Shown here: one piece after another, positions 12,853-24,800 of the stretch
How positions within the stretch are numbered: the first letter of the stretch is position 1
Layout of the letters: each line of letters begins with the position of its first letter
Assembly: GCA_025617745.1 (NCBI GenBank)
Contig: CM046858.1
Location: 42,183,573-42,247,572 of the forward strand
Source of the DNA: Heliocidaris erythrogramma
Taxonomy: Eukaryota; Echinodermata; Echinoidea; Camarodonta; Echinometridae
Direction: 5' to 3'
DNA length: 64,000 bases
Position numbers and translations under genes: made by a program
Notes under the pieces: model-generated
The model's input: the letters and a program-made list of their open reading frames with translations, nothing else
Databases searched by the model: none
Told to the model about the DNA's origin: nothing

Positions 12853-15800
12853 TCTCTCTCTTTCTTTTGCTTTTCTGTTCCTTTTCTGTTTTTCCCGACT
12901 AGAGAGCTCTAATTATATATTAACAAAATATATTTATTTTCGTATTTTTTAAATAAATAAAGTGATATTAAAAAATTTCTTTGAAAAACATACTTAATGA
13001 TGTTATCCCATATGCCTATAACATAACTAGTTTAGTATATATGATCATTATGTAATCTTTACAAGTACTTGTAGTTTTATTAAAATTAAAACATCGTTAA
13101 TTTTTTTGTTGTTGTTATGTATTTTATGTTTGCATGGAAGAAAAAGAATAAAATAATTATATTTCATATCTTTAACCTCTTCGGTACAGAGTCTACATTT
13201 GATCGTTTGGCTCGATAACTTTCCATACAAAACCCTAAAAAATATACCAGAAGCATGAATAGAAAGAGCAAGAATGTCTGCACACATCGTGTCCATTTTT
13301 GCTGCATGACCATATTGCATTTAATGCCAGAATTCTAAAAAGGAGAATAAGCTTAATAATCCTTAAAATGGCAACACTTTGAGAGGTTCAAAGTCGCTGT
13401 GTTTTATATTCTGGCTATATTTCAGACTATTTAACAAGTAAAATTGTGTTTTATATTGTGGCTATATTTCAGACTATTTAACAAGTAAAATCGACTGAAT
13501 ATTTCAGGTTGTAGTCGATCCACAAGTGTTTAAAGAAGAAAATTTCTACTTTGATTTAAAAGGTAGAAAGTTGGTGTCAAGATTCAAAAAGGAATATTTA
13601 TATAGATATGACAATTAAAAAAAATACTATAATGATGTTATAATTATATAAATTGTGTTTAGAACGAGACAATGTCGTTGTATTATCTTGATTTATATAT
13701 ATTTCTTTTGTATTTTTAGAACGAGACATCATAAACCGGTACCCATGTTATCAATATGGGCCATAAAAATGCCTTGTTGTAACGTTTTAAAGTTATGCTT
13801 TATTTAGCATGATTTATGTAGAATATTGAACAATTATTGTAGAGGGCACCTTCCATGCACATCTGTGTGTACGGCCGTGAATATCATGAGATAATGAAGA
13901 CGATTTAATAGTATGACCGTGACTGTGAAGGTCCATATTTTATTATTATAAAACATATATGGCCATGACGTTTTTTCTTTTTATTTTTGAGTTTTACCAC
14001 CACCTTACATTCGCGAGAACTACTACGGAACGGAAAGGGACAATTCGGTGGTGAATTTTCCAATTTTCAAGATATTCATTTATTGCTTTTGTTTAGAATA
14101 ACATATAAACAATTGTTAAAATTATAATTCATATAAATGACCTGAAAATAGAGTATAGTTTATAATCTTATTCTATTTCAAAAGGGTCAAAGTTTAGAAA
14201 GTTCACAACGTAGGTAACACCCCAAACATTACTTATTAACAAACAGACGGGACTACGTCGAGACAACGTAGGTGCGTAGGCTCAACCTACGTTGATACAG
14301 CGTTTTGGTAGGGTATTCTATAGTTAAGCCAAATTTTTGTCCACGAAGAAACTCGGGATCGCAAGCGCACAGCGATCTTAACGATCGCGCACACAGAAAA
14401 TCGGGACTTTCCGTGTATGCCACATAGGGACCGAATTTTTAAGGACAAAACTCTTTTGGGGAGATGTCAGCGCCCGCGGCGACCAGGAAATGTACACAAT
14501 GACTCCGATAGCTCGTTTCGCGAGAATCAACAGTAAATTACGGATTTGATTTTTGGAAATATCTTTTCCAACATCGGTGAGTTGAATTTATTGTATTTCT
14601 TGGATATTTAGTGGTCGGTTTTTGTAAATTAAATGCCGATTTTGAGTGAATGTTTGTGACTTTTGTGCAGTGGTGTTTTAAAAAGTTGAGGTGTATGACT
14701 GCCTACATTATACACACGAAGTATAGGAATGTAGCTATGAGTGGTAGGCCCTAGTATCACTCATAGCTACATTCCTATACTTCGTGTGTATAATGTAGGC
14801 AGTCATACACCTCAACTTTTTAAAACACCACTGCACAAAAGTCACAAACATTCACTCAAAATCGGCTTTTAATTTACAAAAACCGACCACTAAATATCCA
14901 AGAAATACAATAAATTCAACTCACCGATGTTGGAAAAGATATTTCCAAAAATCAAATCCGTAATTTACTGTTGATTCTCGCGAAACGAGCTATCGGAGTC
15001 ATTGTGTACATTTCCTGGTCGCCGCGGGCGCTGACATCTCCCCAAAAGAGTTTTGTCCTTAAAAATTCGGTCCCTATGTGGCATACACGGAAAGTCCCGA
15101 TTTTCTGTGTGCGCGATCGTAAAGATCGCTGTGCGCTTGCGATCCCGAGTTTCTTTGTGGACAAAAATTTTATTGGCCGATTTTAGTCTAAGACATCAGC
15201 AGTATGTAAACAGCACGCGATCGCAAAACAAATCGGCGGGGATTTCTCCGGTTTTGGACAAGATTTTGACTTTGGATTTTGCTGAAAATATCAAAAGTTC
15301 TTCCTAACGGCCATTTGAGGTAGGAGTGAGATTTTTAAGGGCTGAATTTGAAAGCAAGGTATTTAAAATATTTATCTTATTTTCCCCCCATACCTTTAGT
15401 ACATGCGACAGAAAATACCAACTATTTTACAGGAATGTACCCGTGAGTGCCTAGTATGTTGTTGTTGTTGTTGGAGCTTGATGGCGCTCTTCAATCTTCA
15501 TAGATTATCTGCGCCACTGACGTTCCATATTACTTATTTGGCCTCATCTTTGTGATGTCCACTTTGTTGAGGTGGGTTCGCTTTTCCCGTCCAATGTGAA
15601 TGTCTTCGGGTTTGAACTGGCTCACCTGCCTCTGCGAAGTGCAAAATTAGTTTCCCATCACCTTTTAATTGTGCATTATTGTAATCAAACTTTCGTACTA
15701 AAAAATAATGAGGATAATGACGAATCGAATTCCTTTTTTTATATTTTTTCGATTTATTGCACTATTTCTATAGTATAAGGTACAATTATAATACGCATGC

Positions 15801-18800
15801 CCATGGGTTATAGCACTCATAGCTACATTCCTATACTTCGTGTGTATAATTTAGGCAGTCATACACCTCAACTTTTTAAAACACCACTGCACAAAAGTCT
15901 CAAACATTCACTCAAAATCGGCATTTAATTTACAAAAACCGACCACTAAATATCCAAGAAATACAATAAATTCAACTCACCGATGTTGGAAAAGATATTT
16001 CCAAAAATCAAATCCGTAATTTACTGTTGATTCTCGCGAAACGAGCTATCGGAGTCATTGTGTACATTTCCTGGTCGCCGCGGGCGCTGACATCTCCCCA
16101 AAAGAGTTTTGTCCTTAAAAATTCGGTCCCTATGTGGCATACACGGAAAGTCCCGATTTTCTGTGTGCGCGATCGTAAAGATCGCTGTGCGCTTGCGATC
16201 CCGAGTTTCTTCGTGGACAAAAATTTTATTGGCCGATTTTAGTCTAAGACATCGGCAGTATGTAAACAACACGCGATCGCGAAACAAATCGGCGGGGATT
16301 TCTCCGGTTTTGGACAAGATTTTGACTTTGGATTTTGCTGAAAATATCAAAAGTTCTTCCTAACGGCCATTTGAGGTAGGAGTGAGATTTTTAAGGGCTG
16401 AATTTGAAAGCAAGTATTTAAAATATTTATCTTATTTTCCCCCCATACCTTTAGTATGATGGGGAGCCCCATGTCTGCGCACCTAAGGTTTTGACCTGAA
16501 AATGAACAAGAATTTCTTCAATATTCCTCTAAAGTTTATTTTTATATTATTCCTGATATTCTAAAGAGTAAGTCTGCAAAAAATCTCATCAAAATTAGAG
16601 CAAGAACAATGCCATTTTCACAAGAAACGGTGGCTGTGTCATTTCAACATTGCAAAATCAATGGTGCCCCATGTCTGCGCACTCATTCATTTTACACGCA
16701 GTTCGGGAGTTTTGACGTGAAAGACAACATTTTGAGGCTTGTGAATAAAAGGTTTGAAATAAGACCTTTTTTCATTATTATGACTCGTTTTTGCATGAAT
16801 ACTTATCGCTATGATAAAGATGAAAAGTTTGTGTTCGTTGCGTGTTTTGTTTTATTAGAATCGCGCATTTACGCGTGTGCGCAGACTTGGGCACTCTAGC
16901 CATACATGCGACAGAAAATACCAACTATTTTACAGTAATGTACCCGTGAGTGCCTAGTATGTTGTTGTTGTTGTTGGAGCTTGATGGCGCTCTTCAATCT
17001 TCATAGATTATCTGCGCCACTGACGTTCCATATTACTTATTTGGCCTCATCTTTGTGATGTCCACTTTGTTGAGGTGGGTTCGCTTTTCCCGTCCAATGT
17101 GAATGTCTTCGGGTTTGAACTGGCTCACCTGCCTCTGCGAAGTGCAAAATTAGTTTCCCATCACCTTTTAATTGTGCATTATTGTAATCAAACTTTCGTA
17201 CTAAAAAATAATGAGGATAATGACGAATCGAATTCCTTTTTTTATATTTTTTCGATTTATTGCACTATTTCTATAGTATAAGGTACAGTTATAATACGCA
17301 TGCCCATGGGTTATAGCACTCATAGCTACATTCCTATACTTCGTGTGTATAATGTAGGCAGTCATACACCTCAACTTTTTAAAACACCACTGCACAAAAG
17401 TCACAAACATTCACTCAAAATCGGCTTTTAATTTACAAAAACCGACCACTAAATATCCAAGAAATACAATAAATTCAACTCACCGATGTTGGAAAAGATA
17501 TTTCCAAAAATCAAATCCGTAATTTACTGTTGATTCTCGCGAAACGAGCTATCGGAGTCATTGTGTACATTTCCTGGTCGCCGCGGGCGCTGACATCTCC
17601 CCAAAAGAGTTTTGTCCTTAAAAATTCGGTCCCTATGGCGTACATGGAAAAGTTCCGATTTTCACTCATGGCTACATTACTGTAAAATAGTTGGTATTGT
17701 CCACTCATAGGTACACGCCATTGCCGACTGTGTAGGAACGCAGGCGGTACTAATAATGCATCACTGTGCATTGTTGGCTATATTTAAGTTAATACCTGCG
17801 GTTGAAATCTACTTAAATATAAAGAATTATATTGAATAATAGATGATTAAAACTTACCAGTTTGTTTTGTGACCTTTGAAGAGGGTTTCCTGAAATTTTG
17901 GGTACTTTTTGTCGATAACTCCTATCGAGTCCCGTCAGAGCATCCATTTTCTATCTTTCACGATTATGATGAAGGGAGCCCTCAGCGCTCGTAGTGGTAC
18001 CGGCGCGATCGGTTCGTCGATCTCCTACGAAGACCTGGAAGGGCCAAACTGACGACGTAAAAAAATTAAAAATATTACGTACGTACGTAATAATACTATG
18101 TACGTACGTACGTAATAATTACTACGTACGTACGTAATAATAATACGTACGTACGTAGTAATTATCACGTACGTACGTAGTATTTAATACGTAGGTACGT
18201 AGTATTTAATACGTAGGTACGTAGTATTATTACGTACGTACGTAATATTTTTAATTTTTTTACGTCGTCAGTTTGGCCCTTCCAGGTCTTCGTAGAATAG
18301 CTTGTGTGCGTAACATTCTGCGTACGTATCTATGGTGCGTAACCATGTAGAGTGGCCTCACTAGTGCGCAACATATTGAGAGCAGTCGTCATACGTATCG
18401 ATGTCTGTGTAACAACTACCAAAAACAAGGCTGTAAATGTAAGTTTTTATAACTTTCTACATTTTGTGTCTTAACGAACTTGTAAATTCATATGTGATGC
18501 ACCACGCGGTACCCGGGGTAGCGTTGTACCCCGGGGTACCACGTTGTGTAGCGCCATCTCACGTCCACTCGAGTACAACCCCAGAGTTATGAATGCAGTG
18601 CGTGTACGTATTACCAATGCATGTTAACAGTGCATGGTGTGCATGCACTGTACTGCTGCTCGGGCTATAGCGCTAGCTGCTAGCCCTCACAATAGCGCTA
18701 GCTCCCGCGGCTTTAGAACTTGATTTTATTTCACTTCTTCCTAAAAAACATCACATCATCGTTACTGTATTTTAGCTGTCAAACTTTCAAACTTAGACAA

Positions 18801-21800
18801 TGGTGGAAGGTAATGGTGGATACGGAAATTTACTGTAAGGACGTAAGAAGACAGATTTCAAGGACAGAGAAAGTTGAAAGAGTACGATATCGTGCAATAC
18901 AGAACTTGGGGGACGAGCAGGCCGCTGATCTGTGTACATGGTAGCGGTTTTTAGGAAGGCGAGTGACGGGGGAGACAAGGAGCAGGCTGATGGTGTTATT
19001 ATGACACTGCTGGCCCAATCCCTCTCTCAAATCGAAGAAATAGAAATCAGTAATAGAATAATTACTCACAACAACAATGAATTTGAGAAAAATACATGAC
19101 TAATAGGATTTTTTACAAGAACATGGGACATAGGTTTCCTACACAGTCGGCAATGGCGTGTGCCTATGAATGAATATGACCATTGCTTGCTGATGTGAGT
19201 TAACCTAATTCTAAAAACTATACACGGGTAGAAAACGATGAGCGGAACTAGCGGGCGGATCATGAATATGTATAATGTATTAACTGACATCATAAAATGA
19301 CCAGAACCACTCATAGGCACACGCCATTGCCGACTGTAGGAACGCAGCCAACACACATCCCAGTACTAATAATGCATCACTGTGCATTTTCGTGTCTGTT
19401 TTGTTCAAATTAGGAAATAAAATTCCTAAATTATGCAAATTATAATGAAGTATAATTGGAATTCTATTAATAATAATGAAGTACAAGTAGAAGAGGGTTA
19501 GCATTTTTCCCAGGTGCCAGGCAGTGAGACCACACAAAGGAAATTCAAAGTCAATTGAAAATTCCAATGAGGACGGAGTCCCTATAAATAGGGCTCAAGT
19601 GTGTGAGTATTCATCGTTCCAAAGTAAAGAGCTGTTCAAGTATGTACAGGACAACAAAAATATGGAGGAGGGAGACTGCACAAAAAAAGGACAAGTCATT
19701 GACGTGAGTTCAAGTTCAATAACGCTAATCATTCAAATCACGTCATCCTCTTGCAACATGGCTCTCACGATTAAAAGAAAAGACATAATGGCCACTCTAT
19801 CGTCAACACAGGATGCAAACAACCACTTCAATCATGGCTTAAAGAGGTTCTGGGATTTACAACAGATTCTCAAAACAGAATATGGGTGGGAGTTTCAGAA
19901 ATTCTGAAATGGGTGGGACCCTCTTCTACTTGTACTTCATTATTATTAATAGAATTCCAATTATACTTCATTATAATTTGCATAATTTAGGAATTCTATT
20001 ACATAACATTCGTACAAGTCTTCAGAGGGTTAGCATATTCAAAGCGTAAATCGCAGAAGCTCTGGCGAATTCACTTGAAATAAAGAGAAAACAAAGTTTT
20101 ATCCTTTATCCTTTATATTCCAGATTAATCAACAATACACTTAATTCACCAGAGAGGAGGAGTTTCAAACATGTGCGTACAACGCACAAAAATTTACTTT
20201 CCCATCTTTCACTCTGTTACTCGAGTGACGAAACTATGAAAATTGTTCCATCAAAATAATACACAATATGGGTCTCCTAAACGACTTACATATTTTCCTT
20301 TTTTAACTTACTCTTTGCTGCTTAAGTGGCAAAACAACAAGCTTCATCATATAACATGTAAATAACATAGATATTCAACTTCTTAGAAATATGTAGAGGA
20401 CATTTGCCTCGAAAAAACACGAAATCATAGAGATGGAGGAAAATTAAACTAAATCGTGGATTTACACGAAATAGAACATAGTCATTCCGAATTATTCAAG
20501 ACTGCTGAAGCAAAAGTTGTTTCTTCAATAACAGGCTTGAGGTAAAATGTTTGAAAGGTTCTAGCATTGGACCAGTCTGCCTTCTTCAAAATTTCTTTCA
20601 TAGTTACACCATGGGCGAAGGCAGAAGAGGTGGACGCGCTTCGAAAGCTGTGAGCCGAAAAAACTGTAGTATCGATTCCCGATGCTGATAAGGTAGACTT
20701 TAGCCATCTGGCTAATGTGCTGGACGTCACAGATTTGTGCGGTTTCTTGGTAGAAATGAAAAGTTTTGTTTCGCCCGTCTCCTCACGAAGAGACTTTGTA
20801 CGATTAATGTACTCCTGTAAAGCTGACAACACACATAATTTCTTATTAGAAGGGTAGGGCAGAAGTTCGATAGTCTGATTTGCAATACCTCGCTTTGGCG
20901 TAGTTGTTTTCAAAAGGTTCATGACCTGAAAAACTGCTCTATCGTCAGACAAGTTCAAAAAAGAAATATCCAGATGGTTAAGGGTCTGCGTGCGTTGCGC
21001 TGACACTAAGGCAACTAAAGAAGCCAACTTTTTACTGAGGTCTAACAGAGAAAGATGAGAATTATCAGCGATTGAACATAAATAATCAAAAACTTTGGAA
21101 ACTTTCCAAGTACATGTACTATGGTATCTAGGTTTCGGGGTATTAATATTGAATACCCCCTTCATAAGTCTAACAACCAAGGGATGTTTTCCAACTGGGA
21201 ATCCTTCGATTGGATGGAGAACAGATGAAAGCGCTGATCGGTACGAATTAATGGTTGAATACGCTTTATCTTGTCTCTGTTGAGAACTAAGGAAGTTTAT
21301 TACGTCAGCGATACATGGTTGATAGGGATTAATCGACTGTTCACCACACCAGCGAAGCCATAGTTGAAAAGCTGATTCGTACTGCTTGCTGGTTCCATCT
21401 CGCCAAGAGAGGGCGATAAGACTCGAAGCGTGTTCCGAAATTCCCGTTGAGCGCCAGCGTTCGACGAGATGACGAAGGCGGTTAGATGAAGATTTGGGAA
21501 CGGACTCGGACAATCGATCAAAGAGTTGGGTGGTAGAAGAAGAGGTACAGCAACCAGTAACTGAAGAATTATTGGGTACCAAGGCTGAGCTTGCCATAGA
21601 GGTGCGATGAGTAAGGCTTTCTCTACGTTGTCTTTCCTCACTTTGTGTAGGACCCTGGCAAGAAGACAAAAGGGGGGAAAGAGATACACTGTCATTGAAT
21701 TCCAAGATAAAGAAAATGCATCTACTTCGAATGCTTTGGGGTCGCGTTTCCATGTGACATAACATGGTAATTGATTGTTGAAGCAAGAAGAAAAAAGATC

Positions 21801-24800
21801 AATCTCGGGTCTTACATTGAAATGACGACAGATTGAAACAAATAAATCAGGACAAAGGTGAAGCTCTTTGTTAAGATCCCTACGTGAAAGCGTGTCAGCT
21901 TCTATATTAAGCATGCCAGCCAGGTGGGATGCAGACAACCAAATATTGCGATCGAAACAAAAGGTCCAAATTGCATAAGAAATTCTATTTAATTGAGGAA
22001 CGCATCCCCCTAGTTTATTAATGTAAGAGACTGCAGAACTATTGTCTGACTTAATGTGAATATGGGTATCATGACGGGTACTACATAGAGTAGACAATGC
22101 GTGTTTAATTGCGAGTAATTCAAGAACATTGATATGCAAATGAGAAACACTGGACGACCAAACACCTTGAGAAAAGGAGTTATCGTCCTCGCAGAAAGCA
22201 CCCCACCCAGTATTGCTCGCATCTGTACGTATTGAAACGTCAATTGGAGGAATTTCTGCAGAAGAACAGAATTCCTCAGGTGGGATATTAAGCCACCACT
22301 CGATTTCTTGTAAAACGTCTCTGTTTAATGACAATGTAGCATCAAAATTCCCATCTGAATTTTGTAGTGCAATGATTTTGGTTCTTTCCAACAGACGATA
22401 ATGAAGTCTGCCTTTTGGAAAGGCATCAAAGGAAGAAACAATGAGTCCAATAAACCTAGCAAGATCACGAATAATAACCTTTTCTGAAAGAAGGATCAAA
22501 TTTCCTAGCGTTCTTATTTTCTCCACCTTCTCATGAGGTAGGCTTATTGTCAAACTTGACGAGTCAATACAAAAGCCAAGATAAGTAGCGCTAGTTTCGG
22601 GTGTCAACGAGGATTTCATAAAATTAATATTAAATCCTAATGAGGACAACAAATCGCAAACAAATTGAGTATGCTCAATGCTCATTTTTCTTGAATTAGC
22701 AAAAATAATAATATCATCTAAATAGATCATAGAACGAATGCCTCTACTTCTCATGGTAGCCATTACTGGTTTCATGACTTTAGTAAATACTCTTGGAGCT
22801 GAACTAAGCCCAAAAGGTAGACATTGGAAACAATAAAAGACATTTTCCCACGAAAAACCTAAATAACGATGATAACTTTCATGAATAGGAATGGAAAAAT
22901 AAGCATCCTTGAGATCAATGGAAGTTATGAAATCAGATTTCATCACAATATCCTTAACATTTTTAAATGTTTCCATCTTAAAATGTTCATACTTAACAAA
23001 ATGGTTCAGGTTTTTCAGATTTATGATTGGTCTGCGTTCCCCTGATTTCTTAGGGATAGTGAAGATAGTAGATAAGAAAACAATGTTTTGCTTCGATGTT
23101 TGTTTAATTGCTTTCTTCTTGAGAAGGGAACTGATTTCCCTGTTAATTGCCTCTCTCTCTTCGAGAGAAGTGATATAGTTACTCGGAAAGTGAGACTGAC
23201 AAGGAGAAGAAGTAAAATCAATTTTATATCCACTAATTGCATCTAGCACCCAAGGATCTGATGTTAGACGAGACCATTCATCTCTGAAAAACCTGAGTCT
23301 CCCTGAATCGGAAAGATCACTTACTAGTTTTTTTGAAATGGCTTGTTACTCTTAAAGTGGAATGTGTTCGACTTTGGAGGCGGCGCACGGGAAACCGTGG
23401 CTGGGGGGCGAAAATCGCCTTTCCGTGTCTGGAAGGAAGAATTATCCTTCCCAAAACGTGAACGATCTTGACGATCATGACGATCGCGACGATAAGCAGG
23501 ATAAGGCTCGTCCCGTCGACTGTAGCTGCATGAGCGCTTTGCCTTCAAATTAGGCGCGATCTTCTGGCTGACTTGGTATGAATCACCTACTGTTTTCAAT
23601 GTAGAATGAAAGTCGTCACCAAACAGGCTCTCTGTCAATGGGATAGAACGATTACAAATCCCCTTGTACTTGTGGCTAAAGGAGCGTTTCCATTCCTCCC
23701 TTCTTTTCATACTCACATCGTATGAGGTGAAACCTCCGAGAGTAATGCCGTCGAGAGCAAAGCGCTTGATCCGCTCAACATCAACACAACGCTTCTCCGT
23801 AGTCGCACTATGGAGTTCGGAAAGAATTTCTCCGTAGGGCAGAAAGCTCTTGACAATAAAGCTCTGCAATTTCTGAGAGCGGGAGTCTGCTGATCGAATT
23901 TTAGGAGAGATAGTACCCCACAATTCATGAGGAATTCTGGGTGCGCAGACAGCGGGAGCATTTTCAGGCGTGAGATATTGCTTCGCAATATTTTCGAGAC
24001 TTTCTTTTTTGGGGGGAAGTGTGACTGCCTTCGTCATGCGAGTAGCCAAGCCATCAAAAACAGCTGGTCGACGCTTCTCCGACGAACCTTGGTAAAGGTC
24101 TGCACAATCTCCGTCCAAAAACGGCTCGCTAGTTTTGGGCTCTACGGCCTCAAAAGAAAAATCAATTGGATCGTAACTGGATACCCTACTGGGTGAATTA
24201 GAGCAGTGAGACAGCGTCTCATCAGCGAAAATGCTCATTAAATCATCGTCTTTGTTAACAGCAGAACGCTCAATGCTCCCGTGCTTCGCACGTGGAACTG
24301 TCTCTACTTGTTTGGTGGAAAACGCGTCCACAAACCGAGACACTGTCGACGATAATATTCTCAGTTCATCAGACTGGGCGGTTAATTTGGATTCTATGAC
24401 AGCGGCCCGGTCAGCTCCCGCATCATGAGGTAGACCTTCTGGGTCCCGCTCGAGGAAATCCTCCGCCTGCATCGTAGGCCTATCTGAAGAGTATAAATTC
24501 TGCTAAACGGACGACCTCACTGCCGCGACACAAAGGAAAAGATGAATACTCACACACTTGAGCCCTATTTATAGGGACTCCGTCCTCATTGGAATTTTCA
24601 ATTGACTTTGAATTTCCTTTGTGTGGTCTCACTGCCTGGCACCTGGGAAAAATGCTAACCCTCTGAAGACTTGTACGAATGTTATGTAATAGAATTATAT
24701 GTAATGCTATGGATATATGTCAAATAAATGATGATTAAAACTTACCAGTTTGTTTTGTGACCTTTGGAGTGGGTTTCCTGAAATTTAGGGGAACTTCTGG

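Larger units (their letters stand above)
5281..14330. mobile_element. 9,050-bp inverted-repeat element carrying a minisatellite
   Basis: The ends share AACTATAGAATACCCTACCA in inverted order (left from 5286, right ending about 14325), preceded by GGAGC and GGCTT. An 8-bp duplication AAATTTTT flanks it (5273-5280 and 14331-14338) and corresponds to a site inside the 692-bp element. The subterminal regions contain CCTACGTTG-type motifs on both sides (about 6127-6170; inverted about 14205-14295). The interior has the minisatellite, internal repeats containing GAACGAGACAATGTCG, and another inverted pair near 10938/12190. No transposase is recognised in any frame. The superfamily is unknown; 8-bp duplications point to hAT, P or Merlin-like mechanisms. 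Confidence 0.8.
4295..14743 (+). mobile_element. 692-bp CACTC element, copy 2, split in three by later insertions
   Basis: Pieces 4295-4424 (130), 5124-5280 (157) and 14339-14743 (405) sum to 692 bases, exactly the length of intact copies. The outer flanks carry an exact 8-bp duplication GTAGGCCC (4287-4294 and 14744-14751). The first break is copy 3 of the same family; the second is the 9,050-bp element at 5281-14330. This length match and the paired duplications make the nesting order explicit. Confidence 0.9.
19421..24696 (-). mobile_element. Full-length DIRS-type tyrosine-recombinase retrotransposon
   Basis: 5,276 bp on the minus strand, with a gag-like ORF, an RT/RNase H ORF and a tyrosine recombinase ORF, all open. 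Inverted 124-bp terminal repeats (19492-19615, 24541-24664) show no mismatch by eye. Unique outer tails extend beyond them (19421-19491, 24665-24696). An internal complementary region at 19919-20036 joins the complement of both tails. This is the DIRS hallmark: replication through a circle, integration by recombinase, no target duplication. Both element edges carry AATT, the likely crossover sequence. Confidence 0.92.

Noticed and set aside
15572..17281. Identical 68-codon frames at 15572 and 17075 as a duplicated gene
   Set aside because: They sit in the duplicated spacer; identity follows from recent duplication, and no domain is recognised.
19524..19907. 127-codon frame at the DIRS 3' end
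   Set aside because: Begins inside the inverted terminal repeat, on the strand opposite to the element's genes, and matches no DIRS protein.
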